64,000 bases of DNA from Thermoflexales bacterium (GCA_025056965.1 JANWVF010000022.1:18402-82401), one strand, 5' to 3'. Positions 8,574 through 17,171 are shown, numbered from the stretch's first letter. Made by a program: numbers and translations. The notes: a model not told the origin generated them from the letters alone.

Positions 8574-9968
8574 TTACGCAGAGGCGGCTGGCGCGCACAA
8601 ACGCTGCACCAGCGCCGCATCGTCCAGCACCGTGCGCAGGTCAAGCGCAACGCGGTCGTCGTGGATGCGGGCGATGACGCCGCGGGCGCGCAGGTCGGCC
8701 AGGATCTCGTGTGGCGGGCGTGAGTCCGCAGCGATGGTGATCAGCGTCGTCGGCAAGGTCTCGCCGGGCAGCGACCCTCCGCCCACCGTGCTTTCTCCGT
8801 CCACCATCTCGGCGCGCAAGCCATTGGCCAACAGCCAGTCGCCGATTTCCTGCTTCACCTTTGCGGCACGTGCTGCGATGACCGTCTTGGGCATTGCCAA
8901 CATGCGCATCACCGGCACTTCGCGTTCGGCTTCGCCGCGCGCATAGTGCAGCAGTGTAGCCGTCAGCCCGGCCAACGTGAGCTTGTCGGCGCGGAAGGCG
9001 CGCGCCAACGGATGTCGGCGGCAGCGCTCGATCCACGTGCGGCGGCCGACCATGACGCCGGCCTGTGGCCCGCCCAGCAACTTATCGCCGCTGAACGCCA
9101 CGATCGCTGCTCCAGCGCGCAGGCTATCCTGCGGCATCGGCTCGCGCCGCAAGCCGAATTTGGACGTATCCACCAGCGCGCCGCTGCCCAAGTCGTCCAG
9201 CACCGGAATCGCGTGCCGCTCGCCGAGCCTGACTAGCTCCTCGATGCGCGCTTCCTCTACGAAACCGATCATTCTGAAGTTGGACGAGTGAACGCGCAAG
9301 ATCGCGCCGATGCCCGGCGCGCGCCCTTCAGCCTCGCGGATCGCGCGTTCGTAGTCCTCCAGGCGCGTGCGATTGGTCGTGCCCACCTCGATGAGATGCG
9401 CGCCGCTTTGCGCCATGATCTCGGGGATGCGGAAGCTGCCGCCGATCTCCACCATTTGACCGCGCGAGATCACCACGCCTTTGCCCGCGGCAGCCGTCGC
9501 CAGCATTAGCACCGTCGCTGCGGCGCAGTTATTGACGACCAGCGCAGCTTCTGCGCCAGTCAACTGGCACAGGAGTCGCTCGGCCGCTTCGCCGCGCCGT
9601 CCGCGATGGCCGGTCGCCATGTCAAACTCGAGCGCGCTGTATTCGCGCGCGACGGCAAGCATCGCCTCTTGCGCTGCCCGGCTGAGCGGCGCACGGCCGA
9701 GGTTGGTATGAATGATGACGCCGGTCGCATTGACAACCGTTGTGAAATGTCCCTGGCTCGTCGCTTGTAACGACGCGCGGGCCATGGCGATGATTTCCTC
9801 GCATGAAGGGGGAGGATCGCCATTGCGAATCGCCTGGCGCGCTTGGTCGAGCGCTTCACGCAGCGCATGCACCACCCGCGAGCGCCCTTCTGCTTCTACC
9901 AGCCCATCGGCCTGCGCGACCAGCTCGTGCACACTCGGCAATCGGCGCAGCCTGTCATTCACGGACAT
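8574..9968 (-). CDS. selA: L-seryl-tRNA(Sec) selenium transferase SelA
   Basis: A 464-residue PLP enzyme of full family length. NATGVIIHTNLGRAPLS near residue 80 and the PLP-lysine segment AFSGDKLLGGPQAGVMVG near residue 295 are diagnostic. SelA converts Ser-tRNA(Sec) to Sec-tRNA(Sec) with selenophosphate. No selB, selD or tRNA(Sec) is visible in the window, and no selenoprotein was recognised, so its partners must lie elsewhere if it is functional. A TATAAT box lies 9 nt before the ATG. Confidence 0.95.
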   Translation of the reverse strand: MSVNDRLRRLPSVHELVAQADGLVEAEGRSRVVHALREALDQARQAIRNGDPPPSCEEIIAMARASLQATSQGHFTTVVNATGVIIHTNLGRAPLSRAAQEAMLAVAREYSALEFDMATGHRGRRGEAAERLLCQLTGAEAALVVNNCAAATVLMLATAAAGKGVVISRGQMVEIGGSFRIPEIMAQSGAHLIEVGTTNRTRLEDYERAIREAEGRAPGIGAILRVHSSNFRMIGFVEEARIEELVRLGERHAIPVLDDLGSGALVDTSKFGLRREPMPQDSLRAGAAIVAFSGDKLLGGPQAGVMVGRRTWIERCRRHPLARAFRADKLTLAGLTATLLHYARGEAEREVPVMRMLAMPKTVIAARAAKVKQEIGDWLLANGLRAEMVDGESTVGGGSLPGETLPTTLITIAADSRPPHEILADLRARGVIARIHDDRVALDLRTVLDDAALVQRLCAPAASA

Positions 9969-9977
9969 GCCAAGTGG

Positions 9978-9983
9978 ATTATA
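9978..9983 (-). promoter_or_regulatory. -10 box of selA, near-leaderless
   Basis: A perfect TATAAT on the minus strand with a 9-nt gap to the selA ATG at 9968. Confidence 0.5.
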
Positions 9984-10101
9984 GGCGTCGGAACGAATGG
10001 TAAGGGCTATCCCCTAAGCGCAAGCACGTCCTCTAGATAGATGGACTGGACGCATCGCGAGCCTGGAAGGATCAGGGATGGGCAAGTTAAGATTCTCTTA
10101 T

Positions 10102-10202
10102 AGCCTACTTAACATTCGGGCAAACGGAATCCCCTAGCCTTACCTAGGGCGTTTACTATCCAGACGCTACCCAGCATTCGCTCGACATACGTCAAGTAGG
10201 CT
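10102..10202 (+). promoter_or_regulatory. Structured 5' leader, riboswitch-like, before the 5'-nucleotidase gene
   Basis: A 9-bp perfect closing helix (AGCCTACTT at 10102-10110 with AAGTAGGCT at 10194-10202) encloses in order ATTC/GAAT (10114-10130), CCCTAG/CTAGGG (10132-10149), CGTTT/AGACG (10150-10166) and a short GAC/GTC hairpin (10184-10193). The 3' strand of the closing helix contains AAGTAGG, the only Shine-Dalgarno-like sequence, 3 nt before the ATG. Folding would hide it. I do not match it to a known riboswitch class. Between 9984 and 10101 I see nothing else. Confidence 0.4.
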
Positions 10203-10205
10203 TCT

Positions 10206-13200
10206 ATGAACAGACTACGCGCCTTGAAACTCGGACTATCGGTGCTGCTTCTGATCAGCACGCTCGCTAGCTCTTCCGCGACGGTCGGCGCTGCCACAGA
10301 ACAACGGGCGCGACGAACCGCGCCCGTCTCGCGCCAGCCGCTTGTTGTGGGCCCAGCCGCGCTGTTGTCTATCAACCCGACCGGCATTGACCTCAAGCGG
10401 TCTGCTTCTGGGTTGGTGAACAAGCCGCAGGTGTTCACGGCGACGGTGCTGCCGCTGAACGTAACCTTCCCGCTGACGGTGACCTGGCAAGCGGACGGGC
10501 AGACCTCGGCGACGTTCAACGACACGATCACGACGACGCAGTCGTATGTGTGGATGACGCCGGGCACGCGCATCATCACCGTGACGGCGCAGAACGACAA
10601 CACCTCTGTCACGGTGACGCGGACGGTGGTTATCAGCGACAACTTCAGCCTGACGATTCTGCACACCAACGACGTGCATGCTCGTCTGCTGCCCTATGCA
10701 CCCAGCGGGTCGTCGAACTGCGTGGACAACCCGAACAGCTCCAGCGTATGCATCGCGGGGATGGGGCGGATTTCGACCAAGGTGAAGGAGATTCGGCAGG
10801 CGGAGGACAACGTGGTGTTGCTGGACGCGGGCGACCAGTTCCAGGGGACGTTGTTCTACAACCTGTATAAGGGCGAGCCGACGGCGCTGGTGATGAACGC
10901 GATCGGGTATGACGCGATGGCAGCCGGCAACCACGAGTTCGACAACGGGCCGACGGTGCTGCGCCAGTTCATAGACCAGATCAACTTCCCGTTGCTGAGC
11001 GCGAACATAGACGTGTCGAGCGAGCCGTCGCTGACGGGGAAGATTTCGCCGACGGTGGTGCTGACGGTGAACGGGGAGGCAGTTGGCGTGGTGGGGCTGA
11101 CAACACCGGACACGGCGTTCATCGCCAGCCCTGGGCCGAACGTGGGCTTCAACAGCCCGGTGACATCGGCGCAGGCGGCGATCAACGCGCTGTTGGCGCA
11201 GGGGGTGAATCGGATCATCGTGTTGTCGCACCTGGGCTACAGCGTGGACTTGCAGCTGGCGGCGCAGATCACGGGGGCGGACGTGATCGTGGGCGGGCAC
11301 TCGCACACCTTCCTGCGGACGCCGCCCAGCCCGATCGTGGTGGCGCCGGGCGCAACGGACACGCCGGCTGGCCCGTATCCGACGGTGGTGACAAACCCGG
11401 ATGGGAAGCCGGTGCTGGTGGTGCAGGCGTTCCAGTGGGGGCGGTATCTGGGCAACCTGAAGGCAACGTTCAACATCACGGGTGACCTGGTGAGCTGGTC
11501 GGGCAACCCGATCTTCATGACGAACACGATCGCGGTTGACCCGATGGTGACGAACATTCTGTCGCCGACCTACACCGGCGGTGTGACAGCGCTGCAGAAC
11601 CAGGTGGTAGGGACGACGACGGTGGACATGCCGTTGCTGGTGGGCAGCGTGCAGGTGTGCCGGCGGGTGGAGTGCTTGCTGGGCAACCTGGTGTCGGACG
11701 CGATGCTGTGGAAGATCAACAGCAACCTGCCGGTGACGCAGCACTATCAGATCGCACTGCAGAACGGCGGTGGCCTGCGCGCGCCGATCACGGCGCTGAC
11801 GGTGACGGTGGGCGAGATTCTGGAGGTGCTGCCGTTCGGGAACACGATTGCGACGCTGGAGATTACCGGCTCGCAGATCATCTCGGCCCTGGAGAACGGG
11901 TTGGCCAACGTCGGCCTGTCGGGCGATGGGCGCTTCCCGCAGGTGTCCGGGCTGAGGTATCTGTGGGACATCTATCGCCCGGTGGGATCGCGAGTGATCT
12001 CGGTGGAGGTCTACAGCCCGACGCTGATGGCATATGTGCCGCTGAGCCCGAGCGTGGTGTATCGGGTGGCGACGAACAACTTCATGCGCAACGGCGGGGA
12101 CGGCTACACGGTGCTAAGGGACTTTGCGATCAACCCGTATGACTTTGGGCCGTCGCTGGACGAGGCGGTGAAGGAATACTTCCAGCAGTTCTCGCCGGTG
12201 ACGCCAACGATTGACGGGCGGATACACTATCTGCGGCGGTCGCATATCACAGCCACGCGGACGACGCTGCTGGCGGACGGGGTGAGCACGGCGCGCATCA
12301 CGGTGACGGTGCGCAACACGGTCCTGTCGCCGATCAGCGGGACGGCAGTGAGCTTCGCGACCAGTGCTGGGACGCTGTCGGCGCCGTCGGCAACGACCAA
12401 TAGCAGTGGCCAAGCCGTCATCACCCTCACCGCGCCGATCACTGCGGGCACGGCTATCGTCACGGCGACTGCCGACGGCGAGCCGCTTCCGCTCACATTC
12501 ACCTTCCTAGAGACGATCACAGCCTCTCCGCGAACACTGCCCGCCGATGGGGTGAGCACGGCGCGCATCACGGTCACCTTGCGCAATCCCAACACGCTTG
12601 CGCCACTCAGCGGCGTCACCGTGACGTTCCTCTCCAACGCCGGCACCTTGTCCTCATCAGCCGCACAGACCGATGCAAACGGCCAAGTCGTCATCACCCT
12701 CACTGCTCCGCTCGACCCAGGTCAAGCGACGGTGTTCGCGATCGGTGCGGGCCAGACGCTCTCGATCACCTTCAACTTCACCCAGAGCGCAGCGACGGTG
12801 AACTTCACACCGAGCGTGATCACGCAGTCGGTGGGCAGCGGCGCGGCGCCGGCTGGTTCGATCGTGACATACACCTTCACGTTCACCAACGCCGGGCCGG
12901 GCAATGCACAAGGCGTCCTGATCGTCAGCCCGATCCCGAGCGGCACTGAGTATGTCAGCGGCAGCGCGAGCGGCGGCTTTGGCCCGAGCAGCGCCCAAGC
13001 GCTTGGTATTCAGTCGCTGCTGGGTGGTCAGGCGGCCAACTCAGTCGTGTTCTGGCAGGGCAACATCCCTGCAGGGCAATCGCACACCCTGTCCTACGCG
13101 GTGAAGGTGAAGACGCTCTTTGGACCGATCACGGCAACGGCGACTGCTTTCTTGAACAACACGCAAGTCGGCCAGCTATCCATCTCTACGCCGGTCAGCG

Positions 13201-13235
13201 CGCAGAGAGTCTACCTCCCCATCGTTAGGCGTTGA
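10206..13235 (+). CDS. Secreted 5'-nucleotidase/metallophosphatase with Ig-like repeats
   Basis: A 1009-residue exported protein. A signal peptide covers about residues 1-30. After an Ig-like N-terminal region, the calcineurin-type phosphatase core begins at LTILHTNDVHAR (about 150), with VVLLDAGDQFQGTLF and MAAGNHEFDNGP as metal-binding motifs. The UshA-type C-terminal nucleotidase domain has IALQNGGGLRAPI and GNTIATLEITGSQI. Two Big-1-like Ig repeats (about 680-860) and one DUF11-like repeat follow, and the chain ends RVYLPIVRR. It probably releases phosphate or nucleosides from nucleotides outside the cell. The gene stands alone and ends in a strong terminator. Codon choice shifts from G-ending to C-ending around 12400. 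Confidence 0.88.
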   Translation: MNRLRALKLGLSVLLLISTLASSSATVGAATEQRARRTAPVSRQPLVVGPAALLSINPTGIDLKRSASGLVNKPQVFTATVLPLNVTFPLTVTWQADGQTSATFNDTITTTQSYVWMTPGTRIITVTAQNDNTSVTVTRTVVISDNFSLTILHTNDVHARLLPYAPSGSSNCVDNPNSSSVCIAGMGRISTKVKEIRQAEDNVVLLDAGDQFQGTLFYNLYKGEPTALVMNAIGYDAMAAGNHEFDNGPTVLRQFIDQINFPLLSANIDVSSEPSLTGKISPTVVLTVNGEAVGVVGLTTPDTAFIASPGPNVGFNSPVTSAQAAINALLAQGVNRIIVLSHLGYSVDLQLAAQITGADVIVGGHSHTFLRTPPSPIVVAPGATDTPAGPYPTVVTNPDGKPVLVVQAFQWGRYLGNLKATFNITGDLVSWSGNPIFMTNTIAVDPMVTNILSPTYTGGVTALQNQVVGTTTVDMPLLVGSVQVCRRVECLLGNLVSDAMLWKINSNLPVTQHYQIALQNGGGLRAPITALTVTVGEILEVLPFGNTIATLEITGSQIISALENGLANVGLSGDGRFPQVSGLRYLWDIYRPVGSRVISVEVYSPTLMAYVPLSPSVVYRVATNNFMRNGGDGYTVLRDFAINPYDFGPSLDEAVKEYFQQFSPVTPTIDGRIHYLRRSHITATRTTLLADGVSTARITVTVRNTVLSPISGTAVSFATSAGTLSAPSATTNSSGQAVITLTAPITAGTAIVTATADGEPLPLTFTFLETITASPRTLPADGVSTARITVTLRNPNTLAPLSGVTVTFLSNAGTLSSSAAQTDANGQVVITLTAPLDPGQATVFAIGAGQTLSITFNFTQSAATVNFTPSVITQSVGSGAAPAGSIVTYTFTFTNAGPGNAQGVLIVSPIPSGTEYVSGSASGGFGPSSAQALGIQSLLGGQAANSVVFWQGNIPAGQSHTLSYAVKVKTLFGPITATATAFLNNTQVGQLSISTPVSAQRVYLPIVRR
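12279..12574 (+). repeat. 26-bp direct repeat marking duplicated Ig-like units
   Basis: The same 26 bases, beginning GGGGTGAGCACGGCGCGCAT, occur at 12279-12304 and 12549-12574, exactly 270 bp (90 codons) apart. They encode the GVSTARITV strand in both Big-1-like repeats. Flanking sequence has diverged. Confidence 0.85.
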
Positions 13236-13260
13236 CGGAGCCGCCTCGGGCTAAGCTGCT

Positions 13261-13290
13261 AACCCCCTCGCTCGACAGAGCGAGGGGGTT
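13261..13290 (+). terminator. Rho-independent terminator after the 5'-nucleotidase gene
   Basis: A 13-bp perfect stem (AACCCCCTCGCTC pairs with GAGCGAGGGGGTT) with a GACA loop, followed by AGATGTTTTC and further T-rich sequence. It lies 26 nt after the stop codon. Confidence 0.85.
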
Positions 13291-13331
13291 AGATGTTTTC
13301 CTCCTTTTCACGAACTATAAGCTTCTGCGCA

Positions 13332-13337
13332 TACAAT
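13332..13337 (+). promoter_or_regulatory. -10 box of the DUF58/BatA operon, leaderless
   Basis: TACAAT is followed by six bases and then GTG at 13344, so the predicted transcription start coincides with the start codon. No convincing -35 hexamer is seen. Confidence 0.5.
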
Positions 13338-13343
13338 CACTTT

Positions 13344-14258
13344 GTGCTATCTGAGGCGTTCCTGCAATCGCTGCGCACACTGCGACTGAACGCGCCGCGC
13401 CGACGCGTCGGTTCATTGACCGGCGAACGCCGCAGCGTGAAGCGCGGGCGTTCGGTCGAGTTCGCCGATTACCGCAACTACACTCCCGGCGACGACCCGC
13501 GTCGCGTGGATTGGAACGTCTATGCCCGCTTGGAGCGCCCCTACATCAAGCTGTTCGAGGACGAGGAAGACCTCACGACGCACATCCTGCTCGACGATAG
13601 CCCCTCCATGTTCTGGCAGCCGGATGATGAGAACGGCGATCGGCACCTGGCGCAAAAGTGGTTGTGCGCCGCTCAGCTTGCCGTCGCGCTTGGGTATGTG
13701 GCGCTGGCCTCCGGCGACAAGGTGGTGCTGGAGACCAGCTCCTCTCAGCGATTTGGGCCGAAGCGCGGCGTAGCTGCCGCGGCAGCCCTCATTGCCTTCG
13801 TCGAGCGCGTCTCGGCAGGTGATCAACGCGACCTGCGCACTGCATCTGGCCGACGTCAGCCCTTGAACGCCTGGCTGAAGCGCTATGCCCTCGACGCGCG
13901 CCCGGGCTTGTGCATCCTGATCAGCGACATGCTCGACGAGGGCGGCTACACCGAGGGGTTCAACGCGCTGGGCAATAGTCGCATGGACGTCAACCTACTG
14001 CATACGCTCAGCCCGGACGAACTTGATCCCGCGTTGACCGGCGACCTGCGGCTGAAAGACGTTGAGACGGCGAATCAGCAGGACATGAGCATAGATGACG
14101 CCGTGCTCAGCCGTTACCGGCAGCGGCTGGTTGCGTGGAGCGAGGCCATCGCCGCGGACGTGCGCCGGCGCGGCGGCCGCTATTACCTCGCCGATACGTC
14201 GCTGCCGCTCGAGCGAATCGTGCTGAGGGATTTAAGGCGGGCAGAATGGTTAATCTGA
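13344..14258 (+). CDS. DUF58 domain protein (vWA-like), MoxR-associated type
   Basis: A 304-residue protein with RSVEFADYRNYTPGDDPRRV and DWNVYARLERPYIKLFE, the defining DUF58 motif, then a vWA-like fold with ILLDDSPSM as the metal-site strand. Members usually work with a MoxR AAA ATPase and BatA-type membrane proteins, in roles linked to metal insertion or envelope stress. Here the partner BatA-like gene follows after 4 nt, but no MoxR gene is in view. I start it at GTG 13344 because a TACAAT box fits that codon; an ATG at 13293 overlaps the terminator tail and is unlikely. Confidence 0.85.
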   Translation: MLSEAFLQSLRTLRLNAPRRRVGSLTGERRSVKRGRSVEFADYRNYTPGDDPRRVDWNVYARLERPYIKLFEDEEDLTTHILLDDSPSMFWQPDDENGDRHLAQKWLCAAQLAVALGYVALASGDKVVLETSSSQRFGPKRGVAAAAALIAFVERVSAGDQRDLRTASGRRQPLNAWLKRYALDARPGLCILISDMLDEGGYTEGFNALGNSRMDVNLLHTLSPDELDPALTGDLRLKDVETANQQDMSIDDAVLSRYRQRLVAWSEAIAADVRRRGGRYYLADTSLPLERIVLRDLRRAEWLI

Positions 14259-14262
14259 TCCG

Positions 14263-16080
14263 ATGGGATTGCTGAACCCGCTGGCTTTCCTGTTCGCCCT
14301 GCTGGCCGTGCCGATCATCCTGCTCTACCTGCTGCGCTTGCGGCGGCGCGAGCAGACCGTGAGCAGCACGTTGCTCTGGCAGCAGGCGACGATGGAACGC
14401 GAGGCGAACACGCTCTGGCAGCGATTGCGGCGCAATCTGCTGCTCATCCTGCAACTGGCTACCTTGGCCTGCCTCGTCTTCGCGCTCGTCCGGCCTTATG
14501 TCAGCCTCCCAGGCACTGTGAGCGGGCGCTCCATCGTGCTGCTCGATGCCTCGGCTTCGATGCAGGCGACGGATGTCACCCCTTCGCGGTTCGAGGTGGC
14601 CCGCGCGCGCGTGCGCGATGCGATCAATAGCCTGGGTGCGAACGACCAGATGATGCTCATCGTGGTGGACGGCGCGCCGCGCGCGCTCAGCGCGCTGACC
14701 GGCGACAAGTCGCAGCTACTGGATGCACTCGATTCGGCGCGGCCTTCGCTGGACGCGGCGAACTGGAGCGCAGCCGTTGCCCTGGCCGTCTCCACCGGCG
14801 TGGGCGTCGAGGATACGACCGTCCTCGTGTTCAGCGATGGCGCCGATGCCGACGACCTTAGCGTGCTGCCCGGCAGGGCGCGTTTCATCCCCATCGGGAG
14901 CAGCGGCGAGAATGTCGCCGTCTCCACGCTGACGCTGCGGCGCACGCTGCGCGGTTTGTCGGCGTTTGTGCGCGTGACGAACTACGGAACGCAGGAAGAC
15001 CGCGTGCTGGTGTCGCTGCGCGCCGACGGCGCCTTGGTGGATGCACGCACACTCGAAGTGCCGGCCGGCGCGTCCGCCGAGTGGACGATTGCCAACCTTG
15101 ACCCCAACGTCGTCGCGGTAGATGCACGCATTGACGAGGCGCAGCGCAACTTCCTCGGCGCAGATGATGCCGCCTACGCCGTGAACGCGGCGAACGCGAC
15201 GCGCCATGCGCTGCTGCTGACGCGCGGCAACCGCTTTCTCGAGCAAGCGTTGGCTTCGCTGCCCGGCTTGCGCGTTACGCGCGCCGTGACGGCGCCGCTT
15301 GACGTCCAGACCTATGATCTCTACGTGCTGGACAACGTCACGGCGACGCTGCCGCCCTTCGCCAATGCGCTGCTGGTCGGCGCGCAAGCGGTGTTCACCA
15401 CCAGCGGCGTGTTCAGTAACACCGCGTATGCGCGCACTGAGCCGCACCCGGTCACCCGCAATGTGGACTGGCGCAGCGTGAACGTCTTGGACGCGCGGCG
15501 AGTAGATGCGCCGAGCTGGCTGCGACCGATAATCGAGAGCGAGGGCGGGCCGCTGGTGTTGGCCGGCGAAGACATACAGGGCAATTTGGGCCGCATCGTG
15601 CTTATCCCGTTCGACCTGCGCCGGAGCGATCTGCCCCTGCAAATCGCATTCCCGATCTTGGTCGCGAACAGCGTGGAGTGGCTGGCTCCGCCGCAAGGGT
15701 TGAACGTGCCGCTCAACATCAAGCCAGGCGAGGTCGTGCCGATGCCCGAGGGCGCGCGGGTGACGCTTCCTTCGGGTGAGGAGAGGGTGGCTGACCGACG
15801 CGGCTTCGCGCAGACTGACCAGCTGGGTGTCTACACCTTCGACACCGGCCGCGCGCGAGGCGCGTTCGCCGTGAATTTCAACAACGCGAGCGAGTCGCGC
15901 ATCGCGCCCAATCCCGATTTACAAGTCGGCAGCGCAAACGCATCTGCTGACCCGGCTGCGCCCCCGCCGCTGTCGCAGCGCGAGTTCTGGCACTGGATGG
16001 CCGCCGTCGCGCTCATCCTGCTGCTGGTGGAGTGGTGGATCTATCAACGCGGTCTGCCGGCTCGGACGCGGCGCACGTGA
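14263..16080 (+). CDS. BatA/vWA-domain membrane protein
   Basis: A 605-residue protein with an N-terminal BatA segment (NPLAFLFALLAVPIILLYLL) and a second helix near residues 65-85. A vWA domain follows with the MIDAS strand SIVLLDASASMQ around 90-105 and DTTVLVFSDGADADD near 187. A long extracytoplasmic region and a C-terminal transmembrane helix (MAAVALILLLVEWWIY) complete it. It is paired with the preceding DUF58 gene, 4 nt apart, so the two likely form one complex at the membrane. Its last 68 bp overlap the convergent GIY-YIG gene. Confidence 0.85.
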   Translation: MGLLNPLAFLFALLAVPIILLYLLRLRRREQTVSSTLLWQQATMEREANTLWQRLRRNLLLILQLATLACLVFALVRPYVSLPGTVSGRSIVLLDASASMQATDVTPSRFEVARARVRDAINSLGANDQMMLIVVDGAPRALSALTGDKSQLLDALDSARPSLDAANWSAAVALAVSTGVGVEDTTVLVFSDGADADDLSVLPGRARFIPIGSSGENVAVSTLTLRRTLRGLSAFVRVTNYGTQEDRVLVSLRADGALVDARTLEVPAGASAEWTIANLDPNVVAVDARIDEAQRNFLGADDAAYAVNAANATRHALLLTRGNRFLEQALASLPGLRVTRAVTAPLDVQTYDLYVLDNVTATLPPFANALLVGAQAVFTTSGVFSNTAYARTEPHPVTRNVDWRSVNVLDARRVDAPSWLRPIIESEGGPLVLAGEDIQGNLGRIVLIPFDLRRSDLPLQIAFPILVANSVEWLAPPQGLNVPLNIKPGEVVPMPEGARVTLPSGEERVADRRGFAQTDQLGVYTFDTGRARGAFAVNFNNASESRIAPNPDLQVGSANASADPAAPPPLSQREFWHWMAAVALILLLVEWWIYQRGLPARTRRT

Positions 16081-16345
16081 TTAACGGGCAACCGAGATTC
16101 GGTTGACCCGACTCGATCAGCGCCAGCTTCTTCGCGCGGGGCAATCGTTTGATCGCGCGCTCGAGTTGCATCGCCTCACGCCACGTAGCTACTTCACAAC
16201 GCCAGACCAACGTCACCGGCCGGCGCGCCCGCGTGTAACGCCCGCCTTGGCCGGCCTGATGCACCTTTAGCCGCGCATCGGCATCTTTAGCGATGCCGGT
16301 GTAGAGCGAGCCATCGGCGCAGCGCAGCATGTAGACGTAAGGCAT
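16013..16345 (-). CDS. GIY-YIG nuclease superfamily protein (UPF0213 type)
   Basis: A 110-residue protein beginning MPYVYMLRCADGSLYTGIA, where YVYML and LYTGIA are the GIY and YIG strands. RYTRARRPVTLVW and EAMQLERAIKRLPRAKKLAL match the small single-domain UPF0213/YhbQ group. These are predicted DNA endonucleases of unclear role. The last 30 residues are a Pro/Ala-rich extension encoded antisense to the end of the BatA-like gene, so the true conserved protein is about 80 residues. Confidence 0.85.
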   Translation of the reverse strand: MPYVYMLRCADGSLYTGIAKDADARLKVHQAGQGGRYTRARRPVTLVWRCEVATWREAMQLERAIKRLPRAKKLALIESGQPNLGCPLITCAASEPADRVDRSTTPPAAG

Positions 16346-16352
16346 TGCGGCG

Positions 16353-16358
16353 GATAAT
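16353..16358 (+). promoter_or_regulatory. -10 box, leaderless start of a small membrane protein
   Basis: GATAAT, six bases, then ATG at 16365. Confidence 0.45.
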
Positions 16359-16364
16359 CAGGCC

Positions 16365-16697
16365 ATGGACTTGATCCTCGATTTGGCCTGGTGGGGTCTG
16401 ATCTATGTGCTGCTGCCGATAGCGCTGGGGACGATCGCCGCGCTGCCGTTCTGGCTGAAGCGGCGGGTATTGCTGGGCAACGCGATCGGCTCAGCGGTAA
16501 TCGCCGTGATCATGATTGCCTTCATTATCCAGCTCTTCGCCGGCCTGCTCTCGGCCGGCTTCTTGGCGCAGGCAGACCTGTTGCCGGTCGGGGCGCTCGT
16601 CGTTATCGGCTGGATAGATGTGCTGGTCCTGTTCTTTCTCAGCGGCGCCGTGGAGAGCCGCGTCAAGCAACGCATCATCAACCCGGATGACTTCTAG
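16365..16697 (+). CDS. Small membrane protein of unknown function
   Basis: A 110-residue protein with three predicted membrane helices: about residues 8-28, 37-58 and 70-95 (ALVVIGWIDVLVLFFLSGA). The tail is charged (SRVKQRIINPDDF). I recognise no family. Coding is supported by an intact frame, a leaderless promoter and hydrophobic segments of the right length. It has no operon partner. Confidence 0.6.
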   Translation: MDLILDLAWWGLIYVLLPIALGTIAALPFWLKRRVLLGNAIGSAVIAVIMIAFIIQLFAGLLSAGFLAQADLLPVGALVVIGWIDVLVLFFLSGAVESRVKQRIINPDDF

Positions 16698-16860
16698 CTA
16701 CAAGCTGACATAGCGCTCGATGCGCTCGACGATCAGATAGAGTCTGCGCTCCCAGAAGGCGCGAGCGCGAATGTCAATGCCGAAGCGCGCTGCCGGGTTA
16801 GCAGGGAATCCTCGCCGGTGCTGGCCGGCAGCGCCTCGTATTCCGGCATGAACGCCGCGC
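16698..16860 (-). pseudogene. Possible C-terminal gene remnant
   Basis: One minus-strand frame reads NPAARFGIDIRARAFWERRL then YLIVERIERYVSL and a stop at 16698-16700. It looks protein-like but has no start or upstream domain in frame. The upstream bases read better in another frame, which suggests a frameshift. It adjoins a transposase relic. The parent gene is not recognised. Confidence 0.3.
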
Positions 16861-16863
16861 CGC

Positions 16864-17128
16864 TTACGTCATTATCCGTGGCGCGCGGGCGACCAGCAGC
16901 TGCATCCGCTTCGCACTTAGCTTAAGCATCCGCGCGATGCCGCGGTTGCTGTGTCCACCGACGGTGAGCACAACGGCCTGCCGGCGCAGTTCGCTGGGAT
17001 AGCCGCGTGGTTTGGGGTTGGGGACGTGCAAGCGGCGGCAGCCCTGATATTTTGCGCCGTGTATTTCGCGACACACGATCCCGGCATGCCCATTTTGTCG
17101 CTGGACCGCAAGATTCAGATCGCATACC
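16864..17128 (-). pseudogene. Decayed IS1-family transposase fragment
   Basis: The minus-strand frame contains RLHVPNPKPRGYPSELRRQA, then a helix-turn-helix stretch with HSNRGIARMLKLS. This matches the N-terminal InsA-like zinc-ribbon and HTH part of IS1-family transposases, and resembles the transposase at 33563. The zinc-ribbon cysteines are largely gone, and no catalytic domain follows before the stop near 16864. It is a relic. Confidence 0.6.
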
Positions 17129-17171
17129 GATGAACGAGGGATTGACACCTTGCGGTTCGCGCGTCGAAACC

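Noticed and set aside
10236..11744. Minus-strand ORF of 502 codons opposite the 5'-nucleotidase gene
   Set aside because: It is extremely His/Arg/Gln-rich and explained by the G-ending codon bias of the sense gene.
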